Assembly (NCBI RefSeq): GCF_014196345.1
Contig: NZ_JACIDN010000001.1
Span: forward strand, 565,393 to 629,392
Length of the DNA stretch: 64,000 nucleotides
Direction: 5' to 3'
Source: Methylobacterium brachythecii
GTDB taxonomy: Bacteria; Pseudomonadota; Alphaproteobacteria; Rhizobiales; Beijerinckiaceae
In this document: one piece after another, positions 28,185 to 39,485 of the stretch
How the letters are laid out: each line of letters opens with the position of its first letter
How positions within the stretch are numbered: the first letter of the stretch is position 1
Position numbers and translations under genes: made by a program
Notes under the pieces: generated by a model
Seen by the model: only the letters and a program-made list of their open reading frames with translations
Database searches by the model: none
What the model was told of the DNA's origin: nothing

Positions 28185-29489
28185 ATGGCGAACCCGGGCG
28201 ACGTCGGCCATGGTCGTGACGAGGCCGATGGCGAGACCGTCTCGCCATCGCGCAGGCGCTTCCTCTCCCGAGGGACGGCGTTGGTCGGCGGCGCGATGGC
28301 AGGCGGACTCGCGGCGGAGACGGCCCTCGCCGAAGACCCGAATGGCCCACCCAATGTTCCGGAATGGATGAAGGCGCCGGGCGCCGATACCGGCGCGCAG
28401 CCCTACGGCGCGCCCTCGCCCTTCGAGAAGCACGTCGTCAAGAACATCCCGAAATCGCTGAAGCAGTACACCTCGGCCTCGGTGCGCACGCCGCTGCAGG
28501 ATCTCGACGGGATCATCACGCCCAACGGCCTGTTCTACGAACGCCACCATGGCGGCGTGCCTGCGATCGATCCGGCGCAGCACCGGCTGATGATCCACGG
28601 CCTGGTCGAGCGGCCGCTGATCCTGACCATGGAGGACATCCGGCGCTTCCCCTCGGAATCGCATGTCTACTTCCTCGAATGCTCGGGCAATCCCGACTTC
28701 AAGGCGATCCAAGCCGGGAAGACTGCCTCCGACCTCGTCGGGCTGGTGAGCTGCGCCGAATGGACCGGCGTGCGTCTCAAGACCGTGCTGGAGGAGGCCG
28801 GGCTCAAGCCGGGGGCGAAATGGGTCGTCGCGGAGGGCGCGGATTCCGCTGGCCTGACCCGCAGCATCCCCATCGAAAAATGTCTCGACGATGCGCTGCT
28901 GGTCTACAGCCAGAACGGCGAGCGCCTGCGGCCGCAGCAGGGCTATCCGCTGCGCGTGTTGCTGCCCGGCTTCGAGGGCAACATGAGCGTGAAGTGGCTG
29001 CGCCGCCTCAACGTCACGGACGAGCCGGCCTATTCGCGCGAAGAGACCGCGAAATACACCGATCTGATGCCGGACGGCACGGCGCGGCAATTCACCTTCA
29101 TGATGGAGGCGAAGTCGATCATCACGCGGCCATCGGGCACGCAGCGGATCGCGCGCGGCTTCAACGAGATCACGGGCATCGCCTGGAGCGGTCGCGGGAA
29201 GATCACTAGGGTCGAGATCTCGGTCGATGACGGCAGGACCTGGCAGGATGCGGGGCTGCAGGCGCCGGTGCTGAACAAGGCGCTGACCCGGTTCCGCCTG
29301 CCCTGGAGCTGGAACGGCGAGCCCGCCATCATCCACAGCCGCGCCACCGACGAGACCGGCTACGTCCAGCCGAGTTTCGACGCGCTGACCAAGGCGCGCG
29401 GCATGAACTCCTTCTATCACGACAACGCGGTCATCCCCTGGCGCATCGCGGCGAGCGGAGAGGTCTCCAATGGCTATCCGAAGGCTTGA
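28185..29489 (+). CDS. soxC: Sulfite dehydrogenase molybdenum subunit, SoxC type
   Basis: Periplasmic molybdopterin oxidoreductase of the sulfite oxidase family. 434 residues from the ATG at 28185. A twin-arginine signal (SRRRFLSRGTALVGGAMAGGL) matches folded Mo-cofactor export. The molybdenum-ligating Cys is in VYFLECSGNPDF. Other family segments are PLILTMEDIRRFP, CAEWTGVRLKTVLEEAG and the dimerisation domain ARGFNEITGIAWSGRGKI. It overlaps by 20 nt the following cytochrome c gene, its expected electron acceptor. No soxXYZAB genes are in the window, so it may detoxify sulfite rather than drive full thiosulfate oxidation. Confidence 0.92.
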   Translation: MANPGDVGHGRDEADGETVSPSRRRFLSRGTALVGGAMAGGLAAETALAEDPNGPPNVPEWMKAPGADTGAQPYGAPSPFEKHVVKNIPKSLKQYTSASVRTPLQDLDGIITPNGLFYERHHGGVPAIDPAQHRLMIHGLVERPLILTMEDIRRFPSESHVYFLECSGNPDFKAIQAGKTASDLVGLVSCAEWTGVRLKTVLEEAGLKPGAKWVVAEGADSAGLTRSIPIEKCLDDALLVYSQNGERLRPQQGYPLRVLLPGFEGNMSVKWLRRLNVTDEPAYSREETAKYTDLMPDGTARQFTFMMEAKSIITRPSGTQRIARGFNEITGIAWSGRGKITRVEISVDDGRTWQDAGLQAPVLNKALTRFRLPWSWNGEPAIIHSRATDETGYVQPSFDALTKARGMNSFYHDNAVIPWRIAASGEVSNGYPKA

Positions 29490-30003
29490 GATTGCCGCCG
29501 CGCTGATCCTGGCGCTGGCCGGATCGGCGCAGGCCGAGGGTCGGTACGGGCTCGGCCGCCCGGCGAGCGAGGCCGAGATCGCGGCCTGGAACATCGACAT
29601 CGACCGGGACGGCAGGAAGCTGCCCGCCGGCAGCGGCAGCGTTGCCCATGGCCGTGAGGTCTTCGCCGCACAATGCGCCTCTTGCCATGGTGAGACGGGC
29701 GAAGGCGGGCTCGGTGACAAGCTGGTCGGAGGCAAGGGCACGCTCGCCTCGGCCAAGCCGGTGAAGACGGTGGGCAGCTATTGGCCCTATGCGCCGACCT
29801 TATTCGACTACGTCCACCGCGCCATGCCGATGAACGCGCCGCAATCGCTCGGCAACGACGACGTCTACGCCGTGGTCGGCTACCTGCTGAACCTCAACGG
29901 ACTCGTGCCGGACGGCGCGGTTCTCGATGCTAAGTCGCTCTCCGCGGTGCGGATGCCGAACCGCGACGGCTTCGTCCCCGACCCGCGGCCCGACGTGCGC
30001 TGA
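29470..30003 (+). CDS. Cytochrome c subunit of sulfite dehydrogenase (SoxD-like)
   Basis: 177 residues with a Sec signal peptide (MAIRRLEIAAALILALAGSAQA) and one haem motif, CASCH (about residue 73). The ligand Met is likely in HRAMPMNAPQSL. The segment LGRPASEAEIAAWNIDIDRDG is typical of the short SoxD-like cytochromes that partner SoxC. The 20-nt overlap with soxC implies coupled expression. It should pass electrons from sulfite oxidation to the respiratory chain. Confidence 0.9.
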   Translation: MAIRRLEIAAALILALAGSAQAEGRYGLGRPASEAEIAAWNIDIDRDGRKLPAGSGSVAHGREVFAAQCASCHGETGEGGLGDKLVGGKGTLASAKPVKTVGSYWPYAPTLFDYVHRAMPMNAPQSLGNDDVYAVVGYLLNLNGLVPDGAVLDAKSLSAVRMPNRDGFVPDPRPDVR

Positions 30004-30015
30004 ACTCGGGCTCGC

Positions 30016-32971
<2,956 letters not shown>

Positions 32972-32981
32972 GCCGGGACGG

Positions 32982-33638
32982 TCAGAACTCCATGTCGAGC
33001 TCTTCGATCTCGTCCGGCTCCTCCGCGGCGGCCTGCGTCCATTCCGCCAGGAGATCCCATGCGAGGATGGTGTCTCGGTACGTCTCCGCGATGAAGGGCA
33101 GCGGCACGTCGTAGGTGCGGAAGCGCGTGCAGACGGGGGCGTACATCGCATCCGCCAGCGTCGGGCGCGCGCCGAACAGGTACGGGCCGCCGGAGCGGCC
33201 GAGGCAATCCTCGACGATCGCGACGATGCGCTCGATGTCGCCCCGGGCGCCGTTGAAGATCCGGAAGCCGGGGATGTGCGCCCGCAGGTTCATCGGCAGC
33301 GCCGAGCGCAGGTTGATGAAGCCGCCATGCATCTCGCCCGAGACCGCGCGGCAGCGAGCCCGGTCGGCCACCGACTCCGGGAGGAGGGCCGCACCCGGAT
33401 AGGTCTCGTTGAGATATTCCCCGATCGCGAGGGCGTCCCATACGGCGACCGGGCCGTGCGTGAGCCGCGGCACCAGGAACGACGGCGACAGGTGTAGGAG
33501 TTCGGCCCGGGTGGAGGAATCCGAGCCCGACAGGAGTTCGACCTCGAAGTCGAGCCCGGCCATGCGACAGAGCAGCCAGCCTCGCAACGACCACGAGGAG
33601 TAGTTGCGGCTGGAAATCGTGAGCGTCGCGTCCGCCAT
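32982..33638 (-). CDS. Glutathione S-transferase family protein
   Basis: 218 residues from the ATG at 33638 (MADATLTISSRNYSSWSLRGWLL). The GST N-terminal thioredoxin-like fold has Ser in RNYSSWSLRG in the active-site position. The glutathione-binding motif PSFLVPRLTHGPVAVWDALAI ends with the usual 'SxAI'-like segment, and the helical C-terminal domain has YLFGARPTLADAMYAPV. It is convergent with ligA, 10 nt between stop codons. The substrate is unknown. Confidence 0.9.
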   Translation of the reverse strand: MADATLTISSRNYSSWSLRGWLLCRMAGLDFEVELLSGSDSSTRAELLHLSPSFLVPRLTHGPVAVWDALAIGEYLNETYPGAALLPESVADRARCRAVSGEMHGGFINLRSALPMNLRAHIPGFRIFNGARGDIERIVAIVEDCLGRSGGPYLFGARPTLADAMYAPVCTRFRTYDVPLPFIAETYRDTILAWDLLAEWTQAAAEEPDEIEELDMEF

Positions 33639-34010
33639 CACCCTCGTCCCACTGAATCGGTCCCACTGACACGGCATCCAAGAGTCGTGCCGCGGCATGG
33701 CTCGAGGCCGACGCCGGGACGATCGTGCGCTGGACGGGGGAGAGGATGCGAGAGGATGTCCTGGCCTTTGGTTAGTTCAATACAGGTGCCCTTTCGGTTG
33801 GGTTTCGAAATTCGCGCTGTAGAACAACCGTTTACCGTCGATTGGATATATGAGGCATTTTTGTTTCACTGACTCTAAATCATGGTGGAGTTGTACCTTT
33901 AGCCGGTTGCGAAGAACTCGCACGCCCGTAACCCTTGCTCCCCCGCTGCTGCGCTCATCCGAGCGTCGGCATGTCGGATCATCGCGGACGCGCCGGGAGT
34001 TGCGGATCTG
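33639..34010. other. Intergenic region between GST and phaZ
   Basis: This 372-nt region between divergent genes has a noticeably AT-richer centre (about 33775-33895). It should hold promoters for both genes. I see no small ORF with a convincing ribosome site and no strong hairpin. Confidence 0.5.
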
Positions 34011-35225
34011 ATGATGTACCGTGCGTTCGATGCCCAGTCGGACTTCGCCCAGCAGACACGCAACTGGGGGCGGATGCTGAACCAGGTGGTCTCGCCCTGG
34101 GCGGGCACGCCGTTCCGCGACCAGGCGAACTGGTGGTCGGCCGGCGCGCGCATGATGATGCGCGCGGGCCTGACCTTCGCCCGGCCCGATTACGGGATCC
34201 ACTCGGTCACGGTCGGCAACCGCGAGGTGCCGGTGATCGAGGAGGCGGTGGTGGCCACGCCCTTCGCCACCTTGCTGCGCTTCCGCAAGGACATCGCCAG
34301 CCCGCAGCCGAAGGTGCTGGTGCTCGCGCCGCTCTCGGGGCATTTCGCGACGCTGCTGCGTGGCACCGTGCGCACCTTGCTCGCCGACCACGATGTCTAC
34401 ATCACTGACTGGCACAACGCTCGCGACGTGCCACTCTCCGAGGGCGAGTTCGGCTTCGACGACTACGTCGACCACGTCGTGCGCTTCCTGGAGACGATGG
34501 GCGAGGGCTCGCACCTCGTCGCCGTCTGTCAGCCGGCCGTGCAGGCGCTGGCGGCTTCGGCCGTCATGGCCCACACCAAGAACCCGGCCCAACCGCGCAG
34601 CATGACGCTGATGGCCGGCCCGGTGGATTGCCGCATCAGCCCGACCTCGGTGAACGAGCTCGCCACCTCGAAGCCGATCGAGTGGTTCGAGAAGAACCTG
34701 ATCGCCACGGTGAGCGACCGCCATAAGGGCGCCGGCCGCCGGGTCTATCCCGGCTACATGCAGGTCTCCGCCTTCGTGGCGATGAACGCCCAGCGCCACA
34801 GTCAGGCCCACCAGGACCTGTTCTGGCATTACGTCAGCGGCGACGCGGACAAGGCGCGCGCGGTCGAGAGCTTCTACGACGAGTATTTCGCCGTGCTCGA
34901 CCTCACCGCCGAGTTCTACCTCGAGACGGTCAAGACGGTGTTCCAGGACTACACCCTGGCTCGCAACGCGCTGACCTATCGCGGTGAATCGATCGACATG
35001 CGCGCGATCCAGCGCACCGCGCTGATGACGGTGGAAGGTGAGCGCGACGACATCTGCGCGGTGGGCCAGACCATGGCGGCGCACGATCTCTGCGCCAGCC
35101 TGCCGCCCCATATGCGCAGCCACCACCTCCAGGCCGGCGTCGGCCATTACGGTGTCTTCTCGGGGCGCAAATGGGAGGCGCAGACCTATCCGCTGGTCCG
35201 CAACTTCATCCAGTCCCACGCCTGA
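34011..35225 (+). CDS. phaZ: Intracellular polyhydroxyalkanoate depolymerase
   Basis: Mobilises stored polyhydroxybutyrate. 404 residues, the usual length for PhaZa-type intracellular depolymerases. The nucleophile is a Cys rather than Ser: C173 in HLVAVCQPAVQAL, the hallmark of this group. Flanking signatures are VLVLAPLSGHFATLLRG, DVYITDWHNARDVP and the C-terminal VGHYGVFSGRKWE carrying the catalytic His. The start ATG at 34011 is followed by a second ATG. It lies upstream of irr in the same direction, but 119 nt separate them and no common control is evident. It implies that the organism accumulates PHB. Confidence 0.95.
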   Translation: MMYRAFDAQSDFAQQTRNWGRMLNQVVSPWAGTPFRDQANWWSAGARMMMRAGLTFARPDYGIHSVTVGNREVPVIEEAVVATPFATLLRFRKDIASPQPKVLVLAPLSGHFATLLRGTVRTLLADHDVYITDWHNARDVPLSEGEFGFDDYVDHVVRFLETMGEGSHLVAVCQPAVQALAASAVMAHTKNPAQPRSMTLMAGPVDCRISPTSVNELATSKPIEWFEKNLIATVSDRHKGAGRRVYPGYMQVSAFVAMNAQRHSQAHQDLFWHYVSGDADKARAVESFYDEYFAVLDLTAEFYLETVKTVFQDYTLARNALTYRGESIDMRAIQRTALMTVEGERDDICAVGQTMAAHDLCASLPPHMRSHHLQAGVGHYGVFSGRKWEAQTYPLVRNFIQSHA

Positions 35226-35344
35226 GAGCCGAGCCCTGCACGGGATGCCGGGGACGGTTCCGCCGGCCAGCTTGCCGCAGGCGACCCGCCCCCGTATACT
35301 CTTGCGCTCTATGCCCTGTTGAAGAGTGAGCCCTCAGCCCGCCG

Positions 35345-35848
35345 ATGTCCGATCTGGTGCAGCTTCAGGCCGTGTTGAATGCACGTCCGTCATCCGTTCC
35401 GAGCGAGGCTCCGGGCCGTCGTGGTTGCCCGCTGTCCGATCTGCGTGACCGGCTGCGCCGGGCGGGCCTGCGCCCGACCCGTCAGCGCCTTTCGCTCGGC
35501 TGGCTGCTCTTCGGACGCGGCGACCGCCACCTGACCGCGGAAATGCTCTACGACGAGGCGATGCGCGCCAAGGTGCCGGTCTCGCTCGCCACCGTCTACA
35601 ACACGCTCCATCAGTTCACCGAGGCCGGTCTTCTGCGCCAGCTCGCGCTCGACGGGTCGAAAGCCTATTTCGACACCAACCCGAGCGAGCACCATCACTT
35701 CTTCCTCGAGGAGGAGGGTGAGGTGATGGACATGCCGGAATGCGGCATCTCGGTCGAATCCCTGCCGAATGCCCCCGAGGGCATGGAGATCGCCGGCGTC
35801 GAGGTGATCGTGCGCCTGCGTCGCCGGGGAGCCTCCGGCCGCGCCTGA
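35345..35848 (+). CDS. irr: Iron response regulator Irr (Fur family)
   Basis: A 167-residue Fur-family repressor that controls iron and haem genes in Rhizobiales and is degraded or inactivated on haem binding. The winged-helix part is LRPTRQRLSLGWLLFG...LYDEAMRAKVPVSLATVYNTL. The three-His haem/metal motif is in NPSEHHHFFLEEEG, which separates Irr from Fur. The N-terminus has extra residues before SDLRDRLRRAG. A rho-independent terminator follows directly. No regulated partner gene is adjacent. Confidence 0.94.
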   Translation: MSDLVQLQAVLNARPSSVPSEAPGRRGCPLSDLRDRLRRAGLRPTRQRLSLGWLLFGRGDRHLTAEMLYDEAMRAKVPVSLATVYNTLHQFTEAGLLRQLALDGSKAYFDTNPSEHHHFFLEEEGEVMDMPECGISVESLPNAPEGMEIAGVEVIVRLRRRGASGRA

Positions 35849-35874
35849 TCCGATCGGGTAACAAGAATATCGAA

Positions 35875-35904
35875 AGGGCCGGCGAGGGATCGCCGGCCTT
35901 TTTC
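35875..35904 (+). terminator. Rho-independent terminator of irr
   Basis: A perfect 9-bp stem (GGCCGGCGA / TCGCCGGCC, loop GGGA) followed by TTTTT, 27 nt after the irr stop codon. Confidence 0.92.
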
Positions 35905-35921
35905 GTATCTTGCCGGTTCAG

Positions 35922-36014
35922 CCGTCATTGTGAGCGCAACGAAGCAATCCAGGGCCAACGGGCAAGCGTCGCGGGTCTGGCTCTGGATTGCCTCGGCTTC
36001 GCCTCGCAATGACG
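35922..36014. repeat. Palindromic repeat family A, copy 4
   Basis: Begins CCGTCATTGTGAGCGCAACG and ends TTCGCCTCGCAATGACG. The inner arms AAGCAATCCAGGGCC and GGCTCTGGATTGCCTCGG have a few substitutions. It sits between the irr terminator and the SH3-protein stop codon. Confidence 0.9.
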
Positions 36015-36024
36015 CGGAGCCGTA

Positions 36025-36570
36025 TCAGTCCAAGGTCTCGTTCGGATAGACGCCCCAGAGACGCTCCTGGCGGATGTAGCCGTCGACGTCGCCACGGCTC
36101 TGCGGCAGCGCCACGATGACGCGGCACCACGTGCCCGTGCAGGTCTTTACGCTGCCGATGACGCCGGGTTCGAGTTTGGCCTCTTCCGTCGAGCCGGTAT
36201 CGGCACGCGCCAGCAGCGGCACGGTCGGCGTGGCCTGGGCGCCGGCCGGCGGCGTGACGACGGCGGTGCGCCGGCCCGAGAGCAGCGAGTGCAGCACCCA
36301 GCCCTCGGTCCCCTCGGAATCGCGGATGCGACGCCAGGTCTCGAATTCGGCGATGATCTCCACCGGCAGCCCTGCCCGGCGATAGACCCAGAGCGTGCGG
36401 TTGTCCTTCGACGGACCCTCGCGCAGGTTGACCCGGTCGGTCTTCAGGCTGGCATAGCGGGGCAGCGGCAGCTTGGTCGCGCGCCCGCCCTCGGGGGGGG
36501 CGGCGCTCACGGGGCCGAGGCCGGCGAGGAGGAAGGCGAGGGAAGTCCCGAGAATCGCGTTGCGCATCAT
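36025..36570 (-). CDS. Exported SH3 domain protein
   Basis: 181 residues with a Sec signal (MRNAILGTSLAFLLAGLGPVSA) and two bacterial SH3 domains: LKTDRVNLREGPSKDNRTLWVYRRAGLPVEII and a more divergent one around LEPGVIGSVKTCTGTWCRVIV. It probably binds peptidoglycan or protein in the periplasm. It is divergent from the 2-hydroxyacid dehydrogenase gene, an adjacency I know from other Rhizobiales. Two consecutive ATG codons (36570, 36567) are both acceptable starts. Confidence 0.87.
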   Translation of the reverse strand: MMRNAILGTSLAFLLAGLGPVSAAPPEGGRATKLPLPRYASLKTDRVNLREGPSKDNRTLWVYRRAGLPVEIIAEFETWRRIRDSEGTEGWVLHSLLSGRRTAVVTPPAGAQATPTVPLLARADTGSTEEAKLEPGVIGSVKTCTGTWCRVIVALPQSRGDVDGYIRQERLWGVYPNETLD

Positions 36571-36786
36571 CGATCGTCCTTAGCTCGTCGCCCGGAGCCA
36601 CGGGAGCTTGGCCCGCATTGTCTTCCGACCTCTCTCTGATAGAGAAACCGGGAAGATGTGCGGCGGAGCGTGGTCCGAGGCGCGTCGGCCGATCGCTCCA
36701 TCTGGCCGTGTCACGGTTAACGGAGCGTAAGCCCAGGCGCTGCAGAACCCGCCGAACGCGTAACGAGTGCCCTCACGGGAGGAACC

Positions 36787-37791
36787 ATGTCGTCGTTGAA
36801 GCGCAAGCCTCTGGTGGTGGTGACGCGTCGCCTGCCGGAAGCGGTCGAGGCGCGGATGCGCGAGCTGTTCGACACGCGCCTCAACGCCGAGGACGCGCCG
36901 CTCTCTCAGGAGGCCCTCGTCGCGGCGCTCCGCGAGGCCGACGTGCTGGTGCCCACCGTCACCGATGAGATCGATGCCGGGCTGCTGGCCCAGGCCGGCC
37001 CCAACCTCCGGCTGATCGCCAATTTCGGCAACGGCGTCGATCATATCGACGTCGGCACGGCTTTGGAGCGCGGCATCACCGTCACCAACACCCCGGGCGT
37101 CCTCACCGAGGACACCGCCGACATGACCATGGCGCTGATCCTGGCCGTGGCCCGCCGGGTCGCGGAAGGCGCGCGCATCATCCCGGAAGACGATTGGAGC
37201 ACCGGCTGGTCGCCGACCTGGATGCTCGGCCGCCGCATCACCGGCAAGCGTCTCGGCATCGTCGGCATGGGCCGCATCGGTCAGGCCCTAGCCAAGCGCG
37301 CCAAGGCGTTCGGCCTGTCGATCCACTACCACAACCGCCGCCGGGTCCCGACGGCCATCGAGCAGGGTCTCGACGCCACCTACTGGGAATCTCTCGACCA
37401 GATGTTGGCGCGCGTCGACGTGGTCTCGGTGAATTGCCCGCACACGCCAGCCACCTATCATCTGCTTTCGGCGCGCCGCCTGAAGCTGATGAAGCCCGAG
37501 GCGATCGTCGTGAACACCGCTCGCGGCGAGGTGATCGACGAGAATGCCCTCGCGCGCCTGATCGAATCCGGCGACATCTCGGGCGCCGGCCTCGACGTGT
37601 TCGAGCAGGAGCCTGCGGTGAGCCCGCGCCTCGTCAAGCTCGCCCGCGCTGGCAAGGTGGTGCTGCTGCCCCATATGGGCTCGGCGACCCACGAGAGCCG
37701 CACCGACATGGGCGAGAAGGTCATCATCAACATCAAGACCTTCATGGACGGCCACCGGCCGCCGGACCGCATCCTTCCGAGCATGCTCTGA
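36787..37791 (+). CDS. D-2-hydroxyacid dehydrogenase (glyoxylate reductase / D-glycerate dehydrogenase type)
   Basis: A 334-residue NAD(P)-dependent D-isomer-specific dehydrogenase. The Rossmann motif is GIVGMGRIGQALAKRAKAFG. Catalytic residues are Arg in NFGNGVDHID-downstream NTARGEVIDENAL, Glu in DVFEQEPAV, and His in LPHMGSATHESR. The pattern resembles GyaR/GhrB enzymes that reduce glyoxylate or hydroxypyruvate. In a methylotroph such an activity could touch the serine cycle, but the canonical HprA is a different, shorter protein, so I leave the symbol blank. An AGGAGG-like site (GGGAGG) precedes the ATG. Confidence 0.9.
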   Translation: MSSLKRKPLVVVTRRLPEAVEARMRELFDTRLNAEDAPLSQEALVAALREADVLVPTVTDEIDAGLLAQAGPNLRLIANFGNGVDHIDVGTALERGITVTNTPGVLTEDTADMTMALILAVARRVAEGARIIPEDDWSTGWSPTWMLGRRITGKRLGIVGMGRIGQALAKRAKAFGLSIHYHNRRRVPTAIEQGLDATYWESLDQMLARVDVVSVNCPHTPATYHLLSARRLKLMKPEAIVVNTARGEVIDENALARLIESGDISGAGLDVFEQEPAVSPRLVKLARAGKVVLLPHMGSATHESRTDMGEKVIINIKTFMDGHRPPDRILPSML

Positions 37792-37851
37792 GGCGGGGCG
37801 CTTCATCCGCTCAGGGCGCGACCCCGTAGGACTGCCCAAAAGGATCAGGCG

Positions 37852-38142
37852 ATGGCGGATGACAGCGAACTCGACCGGACGATCGCGCCGCTGATCGCGC
37901 TGGCGCAGGATGTCTTGAACGGCAACGGGTCCGCGGCCTCGCTGCAGGACGTGTCCGAGGAGGACTGGCAGACCCTGCTCGGCAAGGTCGCAACCCAGGC
38001 GCAGGAGAACGGCCTCGGCTTGCCGCTCGGCTGGCAGGAGTCCCTGAGCCGCTACCGAGATCGGCAGCGGCTGCAGGCAGATGTCGACGACACCCGTCTC
38101 GCGGAGCAGGGCGAGGTTTTTGGCCGGGAAGACGACGCCTGA
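37852..38142 (+). CDS. Small acidic protein of unknown function
   Basis: 96 residues, acidic, no membrane segment or cysteine. It reads MADDSELDRTIAPLIALAQ then SEEDWQTLLGKVATQAQENG and ends in a charged tail. It follows the dehydrogenase by 60 nt with AAAAGGA before the ATG, so it is likely real and perhaps co-transcribed. The family is not recognised. Confidence 0.7.
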   Translation: MADDSELDRTIAPLIALAQDVLNGNGSAASLQDVSEEDWQTLLGKVATQAQENGLGLPLGWQESLSRYRDRQRLQADVDDTRLAEQGEVFGREDDA

Positions 38143-38154
38143 CGTCGGGGGCGT

Positions 38155-38934
38155 TCAGCGCTCCGCGACGGCGATGAGCGCGGTCGAGGGGATCGGCAGG
38201 ATCGGTCGCGTTCCCGCCATCCGCCGCGCTTCAGCGACGACCGCCTCCTTGTCCTCGGCAGTCAGGCCGGCCCAGTCGGGGGACATGCCGAACAGCGTGT
38301 CGGGCTCGTCGAGCATCGCGATATCGAGCTCGTAGTCGAAGACCGCACGCTCGATCCGCGGAGCGTGATACCCGGCGGCTACCAGTTCGCGGGCGAAGGC
38401 ATCTGGCTCGCCGAGCGCCATCACCCCCTCGGGCATCGCCATGGTCTCGCGCTCGGGGAAGAGCTTTCGGCGGATCTGGCCGAGCAGCAGAAACGTCGCG
38501 GCGCCGCGCTCCTGCCATGTCGCCACGACACCATGGCCGCCGGGCCGCGTCACACGGGCCATCTCGGCGAGCCCCCGGCGCCAGTCCGGGAACATGATCA
38601 CGCCGAAGATCGAGAACACGGCATCGAAGCCGGCATCGGGCAGCGCCAGATCCTGTCCATCCATGACCTTGGCATCGACGTTGGGCAGCCCCGCCGCAGC
38701 GACGCGGGCGACCATGCCGGGCGAGAAGTCGACAGCGAGAACCTGCGCTCCCGTCCGTGCCGCGGCGAAGGCGAGGGCGCCGGTTCCCGTGGCGACGTCG
38801 AGGACGCGGCTCTGCGCAGTCAGCGGCACCCGCGCGAGCGCGGCTTCGGCGAAGCGCGCCGTGAAGGGATGGGCGGTGCGCTCGTAGTGCTCGGCGGCCT
38901 TGTCCCACCGGTCGGGGTTCTCGAATTCGCGCAA
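38155..38934 (-). CDS. Class I SAM-dependent methyltransferase
   Basis: About 259 residues of UbiE/Methyltransf_11 type. SAM motif I is VLDVATGTGALAFAAARTGA, acidic post-I is VLAVDFSPGM, motif II is LPDAGFDAVFSIFGVIMFPD. The substrate is unknown. The start is ambiguous. A GTG at 38955 has no ribosome site and lies inside a 27-bp palindrome; a TTG at 38934 has GGAG 8 nt upstream and leaves the palindrome in the leader, so I prefer it. It is divergent from an Rrf2-type regulator gene, which suggests that the regulator controls it. Confidence 0.87.
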   Translation of the reverse strand: MREFENPDRWDKAAEHYERTAHPFTARFAEAALARVPLTAQSRVLDVATGTGALAFAAARTGAQVLAVDFSPGMVARVAAAGLPNVDAKVMDGQDLALPDAGFDAVFSIFGVIMFPDWRRGLAEMARVTRPGGHGVVATWQERGAATFLLLGQIRRKLFPERETMAMPEGVMALGEPDAFARELVAAGYHAPRIERAVFDYELDIAMLDEPDTLFGMSPDWAGLTAEDKEAVVAEARRMAGTRPILPIPSTALIAVAER

Positions 38935-38950
38935 GGCGGACGCTCCATGA

Positions 38951-38977
38951 ATCACGTAACTTAATAAGTAGCGTGAT
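38951..38977. promoter_or_regulatory. 27-bp near-perfect palindrome, likely operator of the Rrf2/methyltransferase pair
   Basis: Outer arms ATCACG / CGTGAT and inner arms ACTTA / TAAGT are placed symmetrically. Of 26 paired positions 22 match. It lies in the short gap between the divergent methyltransferase and Rrf2-type regulator genes, in an AT-rich stretch. This is the size and symmetry expected of a dimeric Rrf2-family binding site. Confidence 0.7.
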
Positions 38978-39022
38978 AGGCCATGGTTGCCAATCCGCAG
39001 GTCCGGCGTGAAGGATCGTGTC

Positions 39023-39478
39023 GTGCGTAACGACAGCCGCCTTTCCCGAACGCTCCACGTGCTGCTTCACATGGCGCGCCGCGACGGACCGATGACCTCC
39101 GAGGTGATCGGGCAGATGCTCGGGACGAGCCCCGTGGTCGTCCGCCGCACGATGGCGGGCCTGCGAGAGGCCGGCTACGTGAGATCGGAAAAGGGGCATG
39201 GCGGCGGATGGACCATCGCCGCCAACCTCAGTGACGTCTCGCTTCTCGACGTCCATCGTGCCGTCGGCGGTCCACGCATCTTCGCGATCGGCAGCGACCA
39301 TCCGAACCCCGATTGCGCGGTCGAGAAGGCGGTCAACGCAGCGTTGGAGGACACGCTGCGCGAGGCCGAGGCCTTGCTCATCGCGCGGTTGGGCGCGGTC
39401 AGCCTCGCCGAGCTGGTGCGCGGCTTCGACGTCCAATGCGATCCGAGCGGGCCAGCGGCCGCTTCCCGGTGCGGATGA
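39023..39478 (+). CDS. Rrf2-family transcriptional regulator
   Basis: About 151 residues. Winged helix of the Rrf2 type: NDSRLSRTLHVLLHMARR, MTSEVIGQMLGTSPVVVRRTMAGL (recognition helix) and the wing GHGGGWTI. Cysteines occur singly (PDCAVEK, VQCDPS, SRCG) and do not form the three-Cys cluster of IscR/NsrR, so an Fe-S cofactor is doubtful. The GTG at 39023 has AAGGA 7 nt upstream and gives the usual short N-terminus; GTG 39008 and TTG 38987 are alternatives. It probably represses itself and the divergent methyltransferase through the intergenic palindrome. Confidence 0.87.
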   Translation: MRNDSRLSRTLHVLLHMARRDGPMTSEVIGQMLGTSPVVVRRTMAGLREAGYVRSEKGHGGGWTIAANLSDVSLLDVHRAVGGPRIFAIGSDHPNPDCAVEKAVNAALEDTLREAEALLIARLGAVSLAELVRGFDVQCDPSGPAAASRCG

Positions 39479-39485
39479 CCGATGG

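Noticed and set aside
28155..29756. 533-codon minus-strand open frame
   Set aside because: Lies opposite soxC; composition typical of an antisense frame, no recognisable domain.
33777..35219. 480-codon minus-strand open frame
   Set aside because: Opposite phaZ, which carries the Cys nucleophile motif and full-length family similarity.
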